From: Pseudomonas sp. LS-2
GTDB lineage: Bacteria; Pseudomonadota; Gammaproteobacteria; Pseudomonadales; Pseudomonadaceae
Direction of reading: 5' to 3'
DNA length: 64,000 bases
NCBI RefSeq assembly: GCF_003605735.1
Contig: NZ_QXTJ01000045.1
Span: 368,535 to 432,534, forward strand
Of the stretch, positions 19,270-27,549 are shown piece after piece (position 1 is the stretch's first letter; each line of letters opens with the position of its first letter). The notes below the pieces were generated by a model that was not told the origin of the DNA, ran no database searches, and was given only the letters and a program-made list of their open reading frames with translations. Position numbers and translations under genes: made by a program.

Positions 19270-19336
19270 TGTAGCCGTCCAGCTTGCCGACGGTAGCGAT
19301 CACAGAATCGCTACCGCCAGCGAGCCGGACGGCTAA
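19270..19336. repeat. REP pair, type A
   Basis: An inverted pair TAGCCGTCCAGCTTGCCGAC ... GAGCCGGACGGCTA with GGTAGCGAT/ATCGCTACC inner arms lies between the hydroxyacid dehydrogenase and rsmC. It may act as an mRNA 3' stabiliser. Confidence 0.87.
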
Positions 19337-19407
19337 AGACGTACATTCCATATCGAGATACGAAGCCTTTCCCCTGTTAAACTTCGCCCTTTTGTCAGGA
19401 GCCGAAG

Positions 19408-20406
19408 ATGGACCCGCGCAGTGAAGTGTTACTCCGTCAGGCCGAGTTGTTTCAGGGCTCGTTGTTGCTGACCGGCCTGCCCGCTGACGACTTGCTGGGC
19501 ACACTGCCCAATGCCCGCGGCTGGAGCTGGCACGCGGGGGATTTTGCCGCGCTCGACACCCGCTTCAGCGGTCGCACGCACTTCGGCACCGAAGCGCCGA
19601 AAGAAGACTTCGAAGCCGCCGTGCTGTTCCTGCCAAAAGCCAAAGACCTCACCGACTATCTGCTCAACGCGCTGGCTTCTCGCCTTCAAGGCCGTGAACT
19701 GTTTCTGGTGGGCGAAAAGCGCGCCGGAATCGAAGCCGCCGCGCGACAGTTGAGCCCGTTCGGTCGCGCTCGCAAACTCGACAGCGCCCGCCACTGCCAG
19801 CTCTGGCAAGTCACGGTGCAAAGCGCTCCGCAAACGGTCGAGTTGAACAGCCTGGCCAAACACTTCGAGATCGATCTTCAAGGTGGCGCACTGAAGATCG
19901 TCAGCCTTCCGGGGGTTTTCAGCCATGGCCGTCTGGACCGTGGCTCTGCCCTGCTTCTGGACAATCTCGACCGACTGCCTACAGGTCACCTGCTCGACTT
20001 CGGCTGTGGCGCGGGCGTGCTCGGGGCTGCGGTCAAGCGTCGCAACCCCGACATGAAAGTCACCATGCTTGACGTCGACGCGTTCGCCACCGCCAGCAGC
20101 CGTTTGACGCTAACGGCCAACGGCCTTGAAGCCGATGTACTGACCGGTGACGGAATCGATGCCGCACCTGAGCATCTGGACGTGATTCTGACCAATCCGC
20201 CCTTTCATACCGGCGTCCATACGGACTACGCCGCTACGGAAAACCTGCTTCGAAAAGCCCGCGAACATCTGAAAAAGGGTGGCGAACTGCGCCTGGTTGC
20301 CAATAGTTTTCTGCGCTATCAGCCGATCATCGAACAGCATCTAGGCGTATGTGCCGTCATGGCTGAAGGGAATGGCTTTCGGATTTACCGTGCAAAACGT
20401 GGGTGA
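19408..20406 (+). CDS. rsmC: 16S rRNA (guanine1207-N2)-methyltransferase
   Basis: The 332-residue protein has the RsmC layout. A degenerate N-terminal methyltransferase domain is followed by a catalytic domain with the SAM motif [10 protein letters not shown] (197-206) and the N2-guanine motif NPPFHTG (263-269). It methylates G1207 of 16S rRNA in the 30S subunit. AGGAG lies before the ATG. It stands alone between a REP pair and the Mn riboswitch. Confidence 0.93.
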   Translation: MDPRSEVLLRQAELFQGSLLLTGLPADDLLGTLPNARGWSWHAGDFAALDTRFSGRTHFGTEAPKEDFEAAVLFLPKAKDLTDYLLNALASRLQGRELFLVGEKRAGIEAAARQLSPFGRARKLDSARHCQLWQVTVQSAPQTVELNSLAKHFEIDLQGGALKIVSLPGVFSHGRLDRGSALLLDNLDRLPTGHLLDFGCGAGVLGAAVKRRNPDMKVTMLDVDAFATASSRLTLTANGLEADVLTGDGIDAAPEHLDVILTNPPFHTGVHTDYAATENLLRKAREHLKKGGELRLVANSFLRYQPIIEQHLGVCAVMAEGNGFRIYRAKRG

Positions 20407-20444
20407 TAATTAGCGCTTGCCGAACACGATTCGTGTAGGCAGAA

Positions 20445-20650
20445 TCCGCTCCGTCCTAGGGGAGTAGTCTCCCACGAGCGCCATGCTCGTCCGGCACGCA
20501 TCAACATACTTGGTCCACAGACCATGGTGCGTGCGACCCCAGATCCGCATAGACGGATCGGTGGTTTGACAAGACCTATGACACGAACATCCTGACCCGG
20601 GGCGGGGAGGTTGTACGTGTCATAGCCGTGTCGACCCGCCCCTTAGGAAA
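20445..20650 (+). ncRNA. yybP-ykoY manganese riboswitch
   Basis: The leader of the TMEM165/GDT1 gene carries both hallmark segments of the yybP-ykoY family: GGGGAGTAG (20459-20467) and ATCAACATACT (20500-20510). These form the Mn-binding loops. GACCTATG (20573-20580) closes the aptamer. Downstream is a putative expression platform: CTATGACACG (20576-20585) can pair perfectly with CGTGTCATAG (20616-20625), and GGGGCGGG (20599-20606) with CCCGCCCC (20635-20642). The two pairings cannot form together. The SD (TAGGA, 20644-20648) follows at once. Mn binding is expected to switch on the exporter. Confidence 0.88.
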
Positions 20651-20656
20651 ATCCTG

Positions 20657-21241
20657 ATGCTGGAATCCCTGTTGGTCCCTACCGCGGTCGTCGCACTGGC
20701 CGAAATCGGTGACAAGACCCAACTCCTCGCGCTCATCCTCGCTGCTCGCTTTCGCAAGCCCTGGCCGATCATCGCCGGTATTGTCGCAGCCACGCTGGCA
20801 AACCATGCTGCGGCCGGTGCGGTGGGGGCATGGTTCAGCAGTTTCCTCTCCGACGCCGTGCTGCACTGGATCCTGGCCGCGAGCTTCACGGCCACCGCGC
20901 TGTGGACACTGGTTCCGGACAAGATGGACGATGACGAAGCCAATACCGCACGCAAGTTCGGGCCGTTCATGACCACGCTGATCGCGTTCTTCATCGCTGA
21001 AATCGGCGACAAGACGCAGATCGCGACGGTGATGCTTGCAGCGCAGTATTCCTACCTGTGGCTGGTGATTCTGGGGACCACGCTGGGTATGTTGCTGGCT
21101 AACGTGCCGGTCGTGCTGGCGGGTAACTTCGCGGCGGAAAAACTGCCGTTGACGCTGATTCGTCGCCTGGCAGCGGGCGCGTTCTTCATCCTGGCAGTGG
21201 TTGCGGTGTACAAGGCAATGCAGGTCAGCGGCTGGGTATGA
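20657..21241 (+). CDS. TMEM165/GDT1-family manganese exporter (UPF0016)
   Basis: A 194-residue membrane protein with about six helices. The family signature EIGDKTQ appears twice (residues 16-22 and 115-121), one in each internal repeat. Bacterial members (MneA type) export Mn2+; eukaryotic relatives move Ca2+/Mn2+ into the Golgi. The Mn-responsive riboswitch directly upstream supports the manganese role strongly. AGGA lies 9 nt before the ATG and could be masked by the riboswitch. Confidence 0.93.
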   Translation: MLESLLVPTAVVALAEIGDKTQLLALILAARFRKPWPIIAGIVAATLANHAAAGAVGAWFSSFLSDAVLHWILAASFTATALWTLVPDKMDDDEANTARKFGPFMTTLIAFFIAEIGDKTQIATVMLAAQYSYLWLVILGTTLGMLLANVPVVLAGNFAAEKLPLTLIRRLAAGAFFILAVVAVYKAMQVSGWV

Positions 21242-21262
21242 CCAGCCGTTGAAAAACGCCAC

Positions 21263-21331
21263 TGTAACGGTCCGGCTTGCCGGCGGCAGCGATCACGAAA
21301 ACGTCACCGCCGGCAAGCCGGACTGCTACAG
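21263..21331. repeat. REP pair, type A
   Basis: The inverted pair GTCCGGCTTGCCGGCGG ... CCGCCGGCAAGCCGGAC is nearly perfect and fills the gap between the convergent Mn exporter and M48 protease genes. Confidence 0.9.
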
Positions 21332-21366
21332 GGTTCAGCGCAAGCCCATGGCAACCGGGCTCGGCA

Positions 21367-22185
21367 TCAGGACTTCGGCGCCTGCTCATACAGCGGCATC
21401 ACCTTGGGAATCGCCGCCTGCAACGACGCAATACGATTCGCCGACGCCGGGTGCGTGCTCATGAATTCAGGCTGTGAAGCCCCCGCTTGGGCCTGCATCT
21501 TCTGCCACAGGGTGATCGCGGCATTGGGGTTGTAACCGGCACGCGCCGACAACTCCAGCCCCAACAAATCCGCTTCGTTTTCGTTGGCCCGACTGTTCGG
21601 CAAGGTCAGGCTGTAATTGACCACGGTATCAGCCAGCGCCAGGCTATCCTGCCCAAGCCCCAACAGAGTTCCCGCGCCGCTCTTGGCCATCTGGATGCCG
21701 TAGGCCTTGGACATGGCTTCACGACCGTGCTCGCGCAAGGCGTGTGCGATTTCGTGACCCATGACGGCCGCCAGCTCATCGTCGCTGAGTTTCAGGGTGT
21801 CGATCAGCCCGCTGTAAACGATGATCTTGCCGCCGGGACCGCAGTTGGCATTCAGCTCATCGCTCTTGATCAGATTCACTTCCCACTGCCATTGAGCAGC
21901 ATCGGGACGCAGCTTTGGCGCCTGAGCGATCAATCGGTTGGCGACATTCTGTACGCGCTTGGCCTCAGCGCTGTCTTTATCCAGCACGCCCTTGGTCGTG
22001 GCCTCGGTAACGGTCTGTTGATAGGACTGGGCATACATCTGATTGACCTGATCGGTCGACAGCATGCTGAACATGTACTGCTTGCGTTCGACGCCTACCG
22101 AGTCTCCGCTGGTGGTGTTGACGGCCTGACATCCCGCCATCAGCAACGCGGCGCTCATGGCACATAGAGCAAAGGTCTTGCGCAT
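21367..22185 (-). CDS. M48-family metalloprotease lipoprotein
   Basis: The 272-residue protein has a lipoprotein signal (LLMAGC, Cys19) and the zinc protease motif HEIAH (144-148), with a downstream glutamate ligand in ENEADLLGL. These are features of periplasmic LoiP/YcaL-type M48 peptidases involved in outer-membrane protein quality control. The start at 22185 has GGGAG at ideal spacing; the frame stays open to 22413 but that part has no signal-peptide logic. No operon partner is visible. Confidence 0.92.
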   Translation of the reverse strand: MRKTFALCAMSAALLMAGCQAVNTTSGDSVGVERKQYMFSMLSTDQVNQMYAQSYQQTVTEATTKGVLDKDSAEAKRVQNVANRLIAQAPKLRPDAAQWQWEVNLIKSDELNANCGPGGKIIVYSGLIDTLKLSDDELAAVMGHEIAHALREHGREAMSKAYGIQMAKSGAGTLLGLGQDSLALADTVVNYSLTLPNSRANENEADLLGLELSARAGYNPNAAITLWQKMQAQAGASQPEFMSTHPASANRIASLQAAIPKVMPLYEQAPKS

Positions 22186-22467
22186 TTTGTATCTCCCTGG
22201 AAACAAGGTGCTCATCCTAGGCCGTACGCTACTCAAGTGCCAGATAGCAGCCGATTGCCATTTAAAAAGACGCCGAAGATACGCACTTTGGTAACAGACA
22301 TGAGACACGAACCCTCCCCCTTTAGAGCTTTCAAGGCCTTTTAAATACGGGGGCGTCGGCTTGCTGATCGCCATACTGGGCCAGGTGACTGTCTGGTTCG
22401 TCGGTCGCGGCATCGCGGATAAGCCATCGAGAGCAAGCGCCCTCCTGCGACTGATCCGCCTCTGGAG

Positions 22468-23097
22468 TCACAACGGCGTCAGGCATTCCGGTGCATTGAG
22501 CTTCGGATCGTTCACCAGATTGGCCAAGGGGCGTTCGCGCAGTTGCATCTGCGGGGCGGCAAGCAGCGATTGCAGCGTCACCAGCGAACTGCGGGGGTCA
22601 AGCCAGGCGGCCTGCCCTTCTGCATCGAGAATCAACGGTCTGCGTTGATTCATCGCCGACTGCGTCACCACGGCCACACTGAGGTAGACGTGTTCTTCAA
22701 CCGGGTAAGCCTCCCAGATCGCCGCAAAATATAGCGCCGACCCCTCTCCCGGCGTCAGCCAGAATGGTCGTTTGCGCACAGTGCCTCGCCACTCGTAAAA
22801 GCCATTGGCGGGCAACAGGCAGCGGCGCTCACGAAACGCCTGACGAAACATCGGCTGTTCGGCCACAGTCTCTGCACGCGCATGAGCCGGGGTGCGTGAC
22901 ATGTCGGTCAGCCATGGCGGGGTGAGCCCCCAACGGGCTCGCGCCACCTCACGACCGCCCTCCTCGGCTTGACCGGCGCGCACCATCAGCACGGAGTCGG
23001 CCGGGGAAATGTTCCACTGCGCCTGCTGGTCCGCCGGAAATCCGGGCAAGGCCGCGAAAGCGGGCGTCCAACGAAACAGCGCATAACGTCCACACAT
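22468..23097 (-). CDS. SRAP-domain (YedK/HMCES-like) abasic-site protein
   Basis: A 209-residue SRAP protein. The N-terminal Cys2 (MCGRY), which after Met removal forms a thiazolidine crosslink with abasic sites in ssDNA, fixes the start at 23097, although an ATG six codons upstream has similar context. The NxSP segment (WNISPAD), Glu102 (GFYEW) and RRPL are visible. Compared with E. coli YedK, the position of Asn75 (NARxET) is His72 (HARAET). The position of His160 (IHDRRP) is Asn150 (MNQRRP). The protein protects abasic sites during replication if these changes are tolerated. Confidence 0.9.
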   Translation of the reverse strand: MCGRYALFRWTPAFAALPGFPADQQAQWNISPADSVLMVRAGQAEEGGREVARARWGLTPPWLTDMSRTPAHARAETVAEQPMFRQAFRERRCLLPANGFYEWRGTVRKRPFWLTPGEGSALYFAAIWEAYPVEEHVYLSVAVVTQSAMNQRRPLILDAEGQAAWLDPRSSLVTLQSLLAAPQMQLRERPLANLVNDPKLNAPECLTPL

Positions 23098-23148
23098 GGG
23101 TTTGGGGCAACTCATCTTTAAAAGCGAATGAAGCGGGCCGTACCGGGT

Positions 23149-23409
23149 TCAGCACAACAACACATCGGGGTAGCTGTCCGGTTCTTCGCCCGGCAGCACG
23201 AAGGCGCCATTGTACTCAGTGATCAGGTGCCGCGCGCGCTCGGCCTGTTCGTCTTCGACCGCCAGACCCAGCAAGCCGAAAACCGGCAGCTCGCCGATCC
23301 CGCCCAGCAGATGGCGGCCGGTGATGTGCGACTCGATGCCTTCGCTGGCGAGCATCGACTGTAATAACTCGCCTTCCATCATGTTTTCCGGCTCATAGAT
23401 TTTTCGCAT
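23149..23409 (-). CDS. DUF2007 small protein
   Basis: An 86-residue protein of the DUF2007 'putative prokaryotic signal transducing protein' family (MRKIYEPENMMEGELLQSML, ending in a hydrophilic tail). The fold resembles a ferredoxin-like, GlnB-like domain; the function is not known. Its ATG follows directly on the stop of the CPXCG gene with no spacing, so the two are translated from one message. Confidence 0.85.
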   Translation of the reverse strand: MRKIYEPENMMEGELLQSMLASEGIESHITGRHLLGGIGELPVFGLLGLAVEDEQAERARHLITEYNGAFVLPGEEPDSYPDVLLC

Positions 23410-23601
23410 TCATTCGTTCTCGGCCCGGACTTCCAGATCCCATCGCTCACCATCGGTCTCGAGATGAAATTCGATGGGACGACAGCACACATGGCAATCT
23501 TCGATGAAATTGTTATCGCCTTCCGACAGATCCAGGACCGTTTCCCCCGGTTCGCCGCAATAAGGGCACTCGTAAGGCGCTGCGGGTTGTATTTCGTGCA
23601 T
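23410..23601 (-). CDS. CPXCG-motif cysteine-rich protein
   Basis: A 63-residue protein with two metal-ligand pairs, CPYCGE (about 12-17) and CHVCCRPIEFH (about 36-46), matching the CPXCG family of small zinc-ribbon-like proteins. The ATG at 23601 has GGAG at good spacing; a GTG one codon earlier is possible. It leads the DUF2007 gene. Function unknown; nucleic-acid or redox roles are possible. Confidence 0.87.
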   Translation of the reverse strand: MHEIQPAAPYECPYCGEPGETVLDLSEGDNNFIEDCHVCCRPIEFHLETDGERWDLEVRAENE

Positions 23602-23727
23602 CACAGTCTCCGAGAGCAGTTTTGCGTATAATCGCCGACTTGTTTGCGGGCCGAGCTTTCTTTCTCAGCATCCGGGTGTAATCCGGACTTGGCCTACCTC
23701 TACCCTAGCCGTTTTCAACAAGAGAGC

Positions 23728-24894
23728 ATGATGGGCGAATTCGATGCCATCCGACCGTACGACGACACCGAAGTAAAAGCCGTACTCAACCGGCTGCTGG
23801 GTGACAAGGCGTTCCTCGCGATCCTCACGCATTTCCGTTTTCCACGTCTGGCGGGTTCGCTGGGATGGATCCTGCAGCCTGCCATCGCACGCAAGCTGCG
23901 TCGCCAGTTCGCAGGCATCGACTCGGTGGCCGCCTTGCAGGACAAGGTCGAGCACTACGTCGACCACACTATCGAACGTGCTACCGATGGTGTGACCTAC
24001 ACCGGCGTCGAGCAGTTCAAGTCCGGCGTGGCGTACCTGTTTCTGGCCAACCACCGCGACATCGTGATGGACCCGGCGTTCGTCAACTATGCCGTGTATC
24101 ACGCGGGCCTGCCGACGCCACGCATCGCGATTGGCGACAACCTGCTGCAGAAGCCTTTCGTCAGCGACCTGATGCGGCTCAACAAGAGCTTCATCGTGCA
24201 CCGTTCCATTGCCGGACGTCGGGAAAAGATGGCGGCGTACCAGCTGCTGTCGGCCTATATCAATCATTCGATTCGCAATGACTGCCAGTCGATCTGGATC
24301 GCTCAAGCCGAGGGACGCGCCAAAGACGGCGACGATCGCACCGAATCGGCAATCCTCAAAATGTTCCACATGAGCCGCAAGGACGAGCCGTTCGGCGAAG
24401 TCATTCAGTCGCTGAACCTGACCCCAGTGTCGATCAGCTACGAATACGACCCGTGCGATCACGCCAAGGCCCGCGAGCTGTACATCCGCGCCACCACGGG
24501 CGGCTACGCCAAGGCACCGGGCGAAGACGACGTCAGCATCGCGCTGGGTATCACCGGCTACAAGGGCCGCGTACACGTCAACTTCGCGCCGCCGATCACC
24601 GAGGCGTTCGAAGACACCAAACAGCTGGCCATCGAGATGGACAAGCAGATCCTCGGCGGCTATCGCTTGTTCCCGGTGCATTACCTGGCTTACGCCCAGT
24701 GGGCCGATGCCGATCCGGCACTGAGCGTGCCGAGCGCCGCAAAGGTCTTTCCGGCCGACGAGCTGGCGCGCGCGCAGGAAGAATGGCAGCGCCGTCTCGA
24801 TGGCTGCCCTGAAGAGCACCGTCCTTATCTGGTGTTGCAATACGCGACGCCGGTGCGCAATCAATACCGCGTGAAGGCAGGCTTGCCGCTCTGA
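23728..24894 (+). CDS. PlsC-like acyltransferase family protein
   Basis: The 388-residue protein contains an acyltransferase core with the NHRDIVMD block (about residues 108-115). This corresponds to the usual His-Asp catalytic motif but with five rather than four residues between. It also has a long C-terminal region. It probably transfers an acyl chain to a glycerol-phosphate-type acceptor at the inner membrane. The N-terminus is set by the ATG at 23728 behind AAGAGAG; the next codon is also ATG. It is divergent from the CPXCG/DUF2007 pair. Confidence 0.78.
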   Translation: MMGEFDAIRPYDDTEVKAVLNRLLGDKAFLAILTHFRFPRLAGSLGWILQPAIARKLRRQFAGIDSVAALQDKVEHYVDHTIERATDGVTYTGVEQFKSGVAYLFLANHRDIVMDPAFVNYAVYHAGLPTPRIAIGDNLLQKPFVSDLMRLNKSFIVHRSIAGRREKMAAYQLLSAYINHSIRNDCQSIWIAQAEGRAKDGDDRTESAILKMFHMSRKDEPFGEVIQSLNLTPVSISYEYDPCDHAKARELYIRATTGGYAKAPGEDDVSIALGITGYKGRVHVNFAPPITEAFEDTKQLAIEMDKQILGGYRLFPVHYLAYAQWADADPALSVPSAAKVFPADELARAQEEWQRRLDGCPEEHRPYLVLQYATPVRNQYRVKAGLPL

Positions 24895-24924
24895 GACTGA
24901 ACACGGTGAAAGCGCGGTTGTATT

Positions 24925-24990
24925 TGTAGCACGGCTCGCTGGCGGTGGCGCCCTTCAGATCGCTGCCGCCGGCAAGCCGGACCACTACAA
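24925..24990. repeat. REP pair, type A
   Basis: Inverted pair with GTAGCACGGCTCGCTGGCGG on one arm and CCGCCGGCAAGCCGGACCAC on the other, between convergent genes. Confidence 0.82.
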
Positions 24991-25023
24991 CGATGGCCTC
25001 AGCAAATAGCACGCAGTCAGCAG

Positions 25024-25293
25024 TCAGAGCTTGGTGCTCACCCACGACAACAGCAGCGCAAACGCCAGGCAACCCGCGCCGACGCGGTAACTGAGCAGGA
25101 TAAGGCGCAGCGTCGGCACGTCCATCAAATGCATCGGCTCGTCGATCGGAGCCTGCTCGGTAAGGTCATGCAGGTGCGTGGTTTCCCGCTGCTCGCGACT
25201 GCGCGTGGTGTGCAGCAGCCAGATGCCAGGGCCTGCGGTCAGAAGTGCAAACAGATTGAGGATCATCCCGGGGGATTGCTGGAGGAGCGACAT
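25024..25293 (-). CDS. Small inner-membrane protein of unknown function
   Basis: An 89-residue protein with two clear hydrophobic segments (about residues 9-26 and 63-83) joined by a charged, His-rich linker. A GAGG Shine-Dalgarno precedes the ATG. I do not recognise the family. It lies between two small hypothetical genes and no operon partner is close. Confidence 0.65.
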   Translation of the reverse strand: MSLLQQSPGMILNLFALLTAGPGIWLLHTTRSREQRETTHLHDLTEQAPIDEPMHLMDVPTLRLILLSYRVGAGCLAFALLLSWVSTKL

Positions 25294-25432
25294 GAGGCCT
25301 CGATGACGCCAGATCGTGGGCGTCGCAGATTCTGTGAGATCTGCTGAACACGGTATTCCCTGTCACCTTAACGTCACCTGAACCGGTCACTGTGTAGCAC
25401 CCCAAATGACCCCATCGGACATGGAGAGCGTC

Positions 25433-25636
25433 ATGCTGCACGCCCACAACCAGGACCGCCTGTACCTCATCGCCCAGAGCGACGAGCAGGAAGCGCTGAT
25501 CGACTCGCTGGCATTCAACGTTCAGGACCGACACTGGCTGGTGTATTGCGCACTCGGCGGGCATCAGCATCACGACCTGCCAGAGGCGGACTTTGAAACG
25601 GGCTACAGCTTTCTGGACTTCTACCAGATCGCCTGA
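25433..25636 (+). CDS. Hypothetical small protein
   Basis: A 67-residue acidic soluble protein (MLHAHNQDRLYLIAQ...). GGAG lies 7 nt before the ATG at 25433, which I prefer to the ATG at 25406. A terminator follows 73 nt after the stop, as expected for a real short gene. No motif is recognised. Confidence 0.65.
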   Translation: MLHAHNQDRLYLIAQSDEQEALIDSLAFNVQDRHWLVYCALGGHQHHDLPEADFETGYSFLDFYQIA

Positions 25637-25708
25637 TCGAACAATCATCACGTGCGGGGCTGCACTTGTTGTGCCGGGCGGGTTGACGCCCAACCGACCC
25701 GGAAAACA

Positions 25709-25744
25709 AAAAGCCCCCGGCTTTCCAGGAAACCGGGGGCTTTT
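25709..25744. terminator. Bidirectional terminator
   Basis: The stem AAAGCCCCCGG / CCGGGGGCTTT with a 12-nt loop is flanked by A- and T-runs. It serves the small protein gene on the plus strand and the YajG-like lipoprotein gene on the minus strand. Confidence 0.9.
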
Positions 25745-25761
25745 ACGTTGCAGACGCCGGG

Positions 25762-26343
25762 TTACTGACCCAGAAGGCGGCCGATTGTCTGATCCTGGAA
25801 CAGACGCGTCAGCGCATCGCTCAGGACGTCGCTGATCAGCTTGGTGTTGGTCTCTTCGTTCGGCGCCATCCCGAAACGTTGATCAAGCGAAGCGGCGTAG
25901 CGGCCACTGTAGCTACGGCCGTTATTCTGTACATCGGCGCGAAACGTGGAGCTGATATTGGCTTCAGTGACGTACATGCCTTCTTTGGGTGACTGGTACT
26001 TGAGGTCAGCCAACGTCACGGTCAGCTGTGGACCATTGCCACCCTGGACCGGCGTAAACCCCAGCAGACGCACAGCGGCTTCGGACTGAGCCTGAAGCTG
26101 AGGCACCAGTTGCTGGCCACTCACGGTGATCGAACTGGTTTCAGGGTACAGACCACCACGGGTCCCGAGGGTCTGCGACTGACGGCCGTCCACCACGCGA
26201 ACCACGACTTGCTGACCGTGCCCGACCGCTGCCAGCTGGCTGTTCAGCTTGGGTTGCGGGCTCAGTGATTGCGGACTGTGGGCACATCCCACCAGCGTCA
26301 GACTGCCTACAGCAAGCAAACCGAACAAAACGCGACGCAACAT
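25762..26343 (-). CDS. YajG-family lipoprotein
   Basis: A 193-residue lipoprotein with signal ending LVGC (Cys20). The mature part has the YajG-like pattern of conserved hydrophobic strands (QVVVRVVDGRQSQTLGTRGG) and ends in a helix with DVLSDALTRLF. YajG is an outer-membrane-associated lipoprotein of unknown precise role. GGAG precedes the ATG at 26343; the frame stays open to 26586 but without a signal peptide there. Single gene with a shared terminator. Confidence 0.85.
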   Translation of the reverse strand: MLRRVLFGLLAVGSLTLVGCAHSPQSLSPQPKLNSQLAAVGHGQQVVVRVVDGRQSQTLGTRGGLYPETSSITVSGQQLVPQLQAQSEAAVRLLGFTPVQGGNGPQLTVTLADLKYQSPKEGMYVTEANISSTFRADVQNNGRSYSGRYAASLDQRFGMAPNEETNTKLISDVLSDALTRLFQDQTIGRLLGQ

Positions 26344-26584
26344 GCTTATTTCTCCATGGGCCAAGGCACAAATTGTGCCGCAGTATAACGACCTCCCAAG
26401 GTCGCTCACTAGCGTAAAGATACGACAAAGTGCCATCGCACCGGTTCCAGATTGCCGCTCACGACGGTGATCAACAAACAAGGCCGGTACACGAATGCGC
26501 AATATCCTCGTCACAGAGGTGTCATCGCCAACCGACATACTTTTCACAACTACCCAGCTACTGCGCCAAACAAGGAGTCTTGCC

Positions 26585-26818
26585 ATGGACTTTCTCTGGT
26601 CTCTGTTTTCACCGCAAAGCCGTCATCGTCACTACGCTCGCGTGAACCAGCAGGGAATCTGTGTGTGTTTCAGGCACTGCAGCGCGCAGCCCGATGGCAG
26701 CGGCTGGATCGAAATCTACGAGCCGAAGCTGTCCTGGCTTCATCAGCCGCTGCCAGCCCACGCACGCATCAGTTCGCGGCCACGTGCGATTACCGCCCGG
26801 CAATTGCTCAGTATCTGA
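26585..26818 (+). CDS. Hypothetical small protein
   Basis: A 77-residue basic protein (MDFLWSLFSPQSRHRHYARV...) with a strong AAGGAG eight bases before the ATG. It contains two cysteines in ICVCFRHC and a tryptophan-rich centre. The open frame extends upstream to 26495, but the strong SD marks 26585 as the start. No family recognised. Confidence 0.62.
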   Translation: MDFLWSLFSPQSRHRHYARVNQQGICVCFRHCSAQPDGSGWIEIYEPKLSWLHQPLPAHARISSRPRAITARQLLSI

Positions 26819-26849
26819 CCGAACGGCGAATAAAAGTCATTTTTTCTGG

Positions 26850-26878
26850 ATCAATTCTGCGCGTTTCATCGCTATAAT
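26850..26878 (+). promoter_or_regulatory. Candidate sigma-70 promoter for a structured leader
   Basis: A perfect -10 hexamer TATAAT is at 26873-26878; the -35 region 17 nt upstream is poor (TCAATT-like). Transcription would start near 26885 at a C-rich tract just before a stem-loop. Confidence 0.5.
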
Positions 26879-26883
26879 CTCCC

Positions 26884-26932
26884 CCCGATTATAAGGACGT
26901 CTCCTGATCGGGCCTCGCAGTATCGTCGATAC
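26884..26932 (+). ncRNA. Structured 5' leader (two stem-loops)
   Basis: CCCGAT...ATCGGG closes an outer stem with an inner AGGA/TCCT stem (26885-26912). A second hairpin GTATCG-T-CGATAC follows (about 26920-26932). The position right after a perfect -10 box suggests an untranslated leader or small RNA. It is not a family I recognise. Confidence 0.4.
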
Positions 26933-26935
26933 TCA

Positions 26936-27109
26936 ATGTCGACTCCTCCGTATCGCCCACAGAGAGCCTTCCACACAGACATGTGCAGCCGGTGTGACCT
27001 CTTTGCAGGCGCGAAAAACCTCGACTCGCTCGAACCTTTTGCTCCAGCCAATGCCCACACTGTGTTTGAACCTGATCTGCCAGAGCTGCCATCGCGCAGC
27101 CCTTTTTGA
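26936..27109 (+). CDS. Possible 57-residue small protein with CxxC motif
   Basis: An ATG frame of 57 codons runs to TGA at 27107-27109. It begins MSTPPYRPQRAFHTD and contains MCSRCDLFAG, a CxxC pair. There is no clear Shine-Dalgarno, but a promoter and structured leader lie directly upstream. Codon third positions are only moderately GC-rich. It could be a leader peptide, a small zinc protein or chance. The remaining 27110-27549 has no supported gene, only a GTGAAAA/TTTTCAC hairpin near 27130-27150. Confidence 0.35.
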   Translation: MSTPPYRPQRAFHTDMCSRCDLFAGAKNLDSLEPFAPANAHTVFEPDLPELPSRSPF

Positions 27110-27549
27110 GGTTCGCGTCTCCAAAAGAGCGTGAAAAAAACGGGTTTTCACAACTTCACAAGAGTGTGGCGAGCAAATGAATAGTTACGCGTTTGTAAAT
27201 GCACCATTAGCGTCTGACCCAGCCCCCTTGCAAAGGACCGACCGCAGCGCAGTTTCCATAACCGGAGCCTGAAGCCTGTCCACTACGGATTTGGTTGCAT
27301 AAAACCGGACGTCTTGACGATAGTCGAATGGCTGTTCGGGCCAAAAAATGCGTTCATGCTGGCTACAAGAGCATCAACCTGGCCCTTTCAGTAGCGTCCG
27401 CTGAAGATGCAAAAAATTGCGAAGAATCGGACATGGCTTTCCCGGCCAGGTGGCATGAGGCACTGCGCGACATCCGCGCCGCCCGCACCTGGCAACTGAC
27501 CACGGGACCATGCCGTCAATTTGGTGCTGCAGATTTTGGAGACGCGTTA

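Noticed and set aside
26872-27151. Minus-strand open frames of 62-72 codons before mqo
   Set aside because: No SD, atypical composition and overlap with the better supported leader on the plus strand.
27295-27549. In-frame extension of mqo by 85 codons upstream
   Set aside because: It has no Mqo-like sequence, while GGAG and the FAD-binding start place translation at 27550.
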